Notes under the pieces: model-generated
The model's database searches: none
What the model was told of the DNA's origin: nothing
Seen by the model: only the letters and a program-made list of their open reading frames with translations
Translations under genes and position numbers: made by a program
Source of the DNA: Maniola hyperantus
Lineage: Eukaryota; Arthropoda; Insecta; Lepidoptera; Nymphalidae
Length of the DNA: 64,000 nucleotides
Assembly: GCF_902806685.2 (NCBI RefSeq)
Contig: NC_048555.1
Coordinates: 2,170,001 to 2,234,000 of the forward strand
Direction: 5' to 3'
Shown: positions 63,625 through 64,000 of the stretch, piece by piece
Position numbering within the stretch: position 1 is the first letter of the stretch
How the letters are laid out: every line of letters starts with the position of its first letter

Positions 63625-64000
63625 GGAACGGCATAATCTCACTTCGAGTTCCAAGAATTGTCCGCGCCCAACAATAACAAAGTATGTTTGGCTAATAATT
63701 AGTAATTACATTGTTTGAATTTGGAATTTGTTTACGATTTTATTGTCACGAAACAAAACATATTTATGGTTATTCTCCCATGGCTGGGTACAGTTTTGGG
63801 AAAATCTATGCTATCAATGGAATTTAATATAATTGCACATATTATTATGTCTGAAATAACTATTACAGCGATAACAATTAATGTGAAACAAGTTAAATTA
63901 CAAGTTAGCCAGCGAACATCAAACTTTTTTTACACCACCGACCAAAAAAAGGTTATACCATAAGTCTCAACTCTCAAGTGACACATGACAGCTGACAATG
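63625..64000. other. 5' flank of the ABCA gene
   Basis: AT-rich sequence upstream of exon 1a. It should contain promoter elements of the ABCA gene, but nothing beyond the TATTAT-type box could be picked out, and no other gene is seen. Confidence 0.4.

Overview
This is eukaryotic DNA, almost certainly from a lepidopteran insect. The reasons are spliceosomal genes with GT/AG introns, AT-rich spacers, and dense interspersed repeats of the kind typical of moth and butterfly genomes: tRNA-headed SINEs, short palindromic MITEs, and repeats ending in 'CGCGGACGAAGTCGCGGGCATC'-like tails. The species cannot be named from sequence alone.

Layout. (1) 512-5106, + strand: the last six exons of the translation elongation factor eEF2. 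The 5' part lies left of the window. (2) About 5450-9085, + strand: a non-coding snoRNA host gene. Seven introns each carry one C/D-box snoRNA. Five have an 18S guide of the U25/snR56 type and two have a 28S guide of the U31/snR67 type, and each D box lies 68-80 nt upstream of the 3' splice site. (3) 10053-10688, + strand: an intronless UMP-CMP kinase gene. (4) About 10.7-18.5 kb: intergenic DNA filled with MITEs, SINEs and low-complexity tracts. (5) 18558-63562, - strand: one complete ABCA-family lipid transporter gene. I assembled 32 coding exons whose phases all fit and whose total is 4929 nt (1642 aa plus stop), giving TMD1-NBD1-TMD2-NBD2. Its introns hold a short non-autonomous LTR retrotransposon with identical LTRs (19849-22363) and a truncated Ty3/gypsy-type element (51938-58084, opposite strand).

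The main unusual signal is inside the ABCA gene. At least eight exons have left duplicated or fragmentary copies in adjacent introns. There is a 187-bp array of 17 copies carrying the 3' half of one exon plus its splice donor (33.1-36.3 kb). A 179-bp array of six copies carries the 5' part of another exon plus its splice acceptor (47.6-48.7 kb). A roughly 15-copy 43-bp minisatellite was copied from an NBD1 exon (41.4-42.1 kb). There are also an internally deleted but open exon duplicate, a diverged exon copy, a degenerate fragment, and a duplicated first exon with its own TATA-like box. The gene model still closes in frame when one copy of each is used, so splice-site choice among many decoys is the open question.

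The eEF2 and snoRNA host genes both serve the translation machinery (elongation and rRNA 2'-O-methylation) and are adjacent on the same strand. The kinase and the ABC transporter show no functional link to them.
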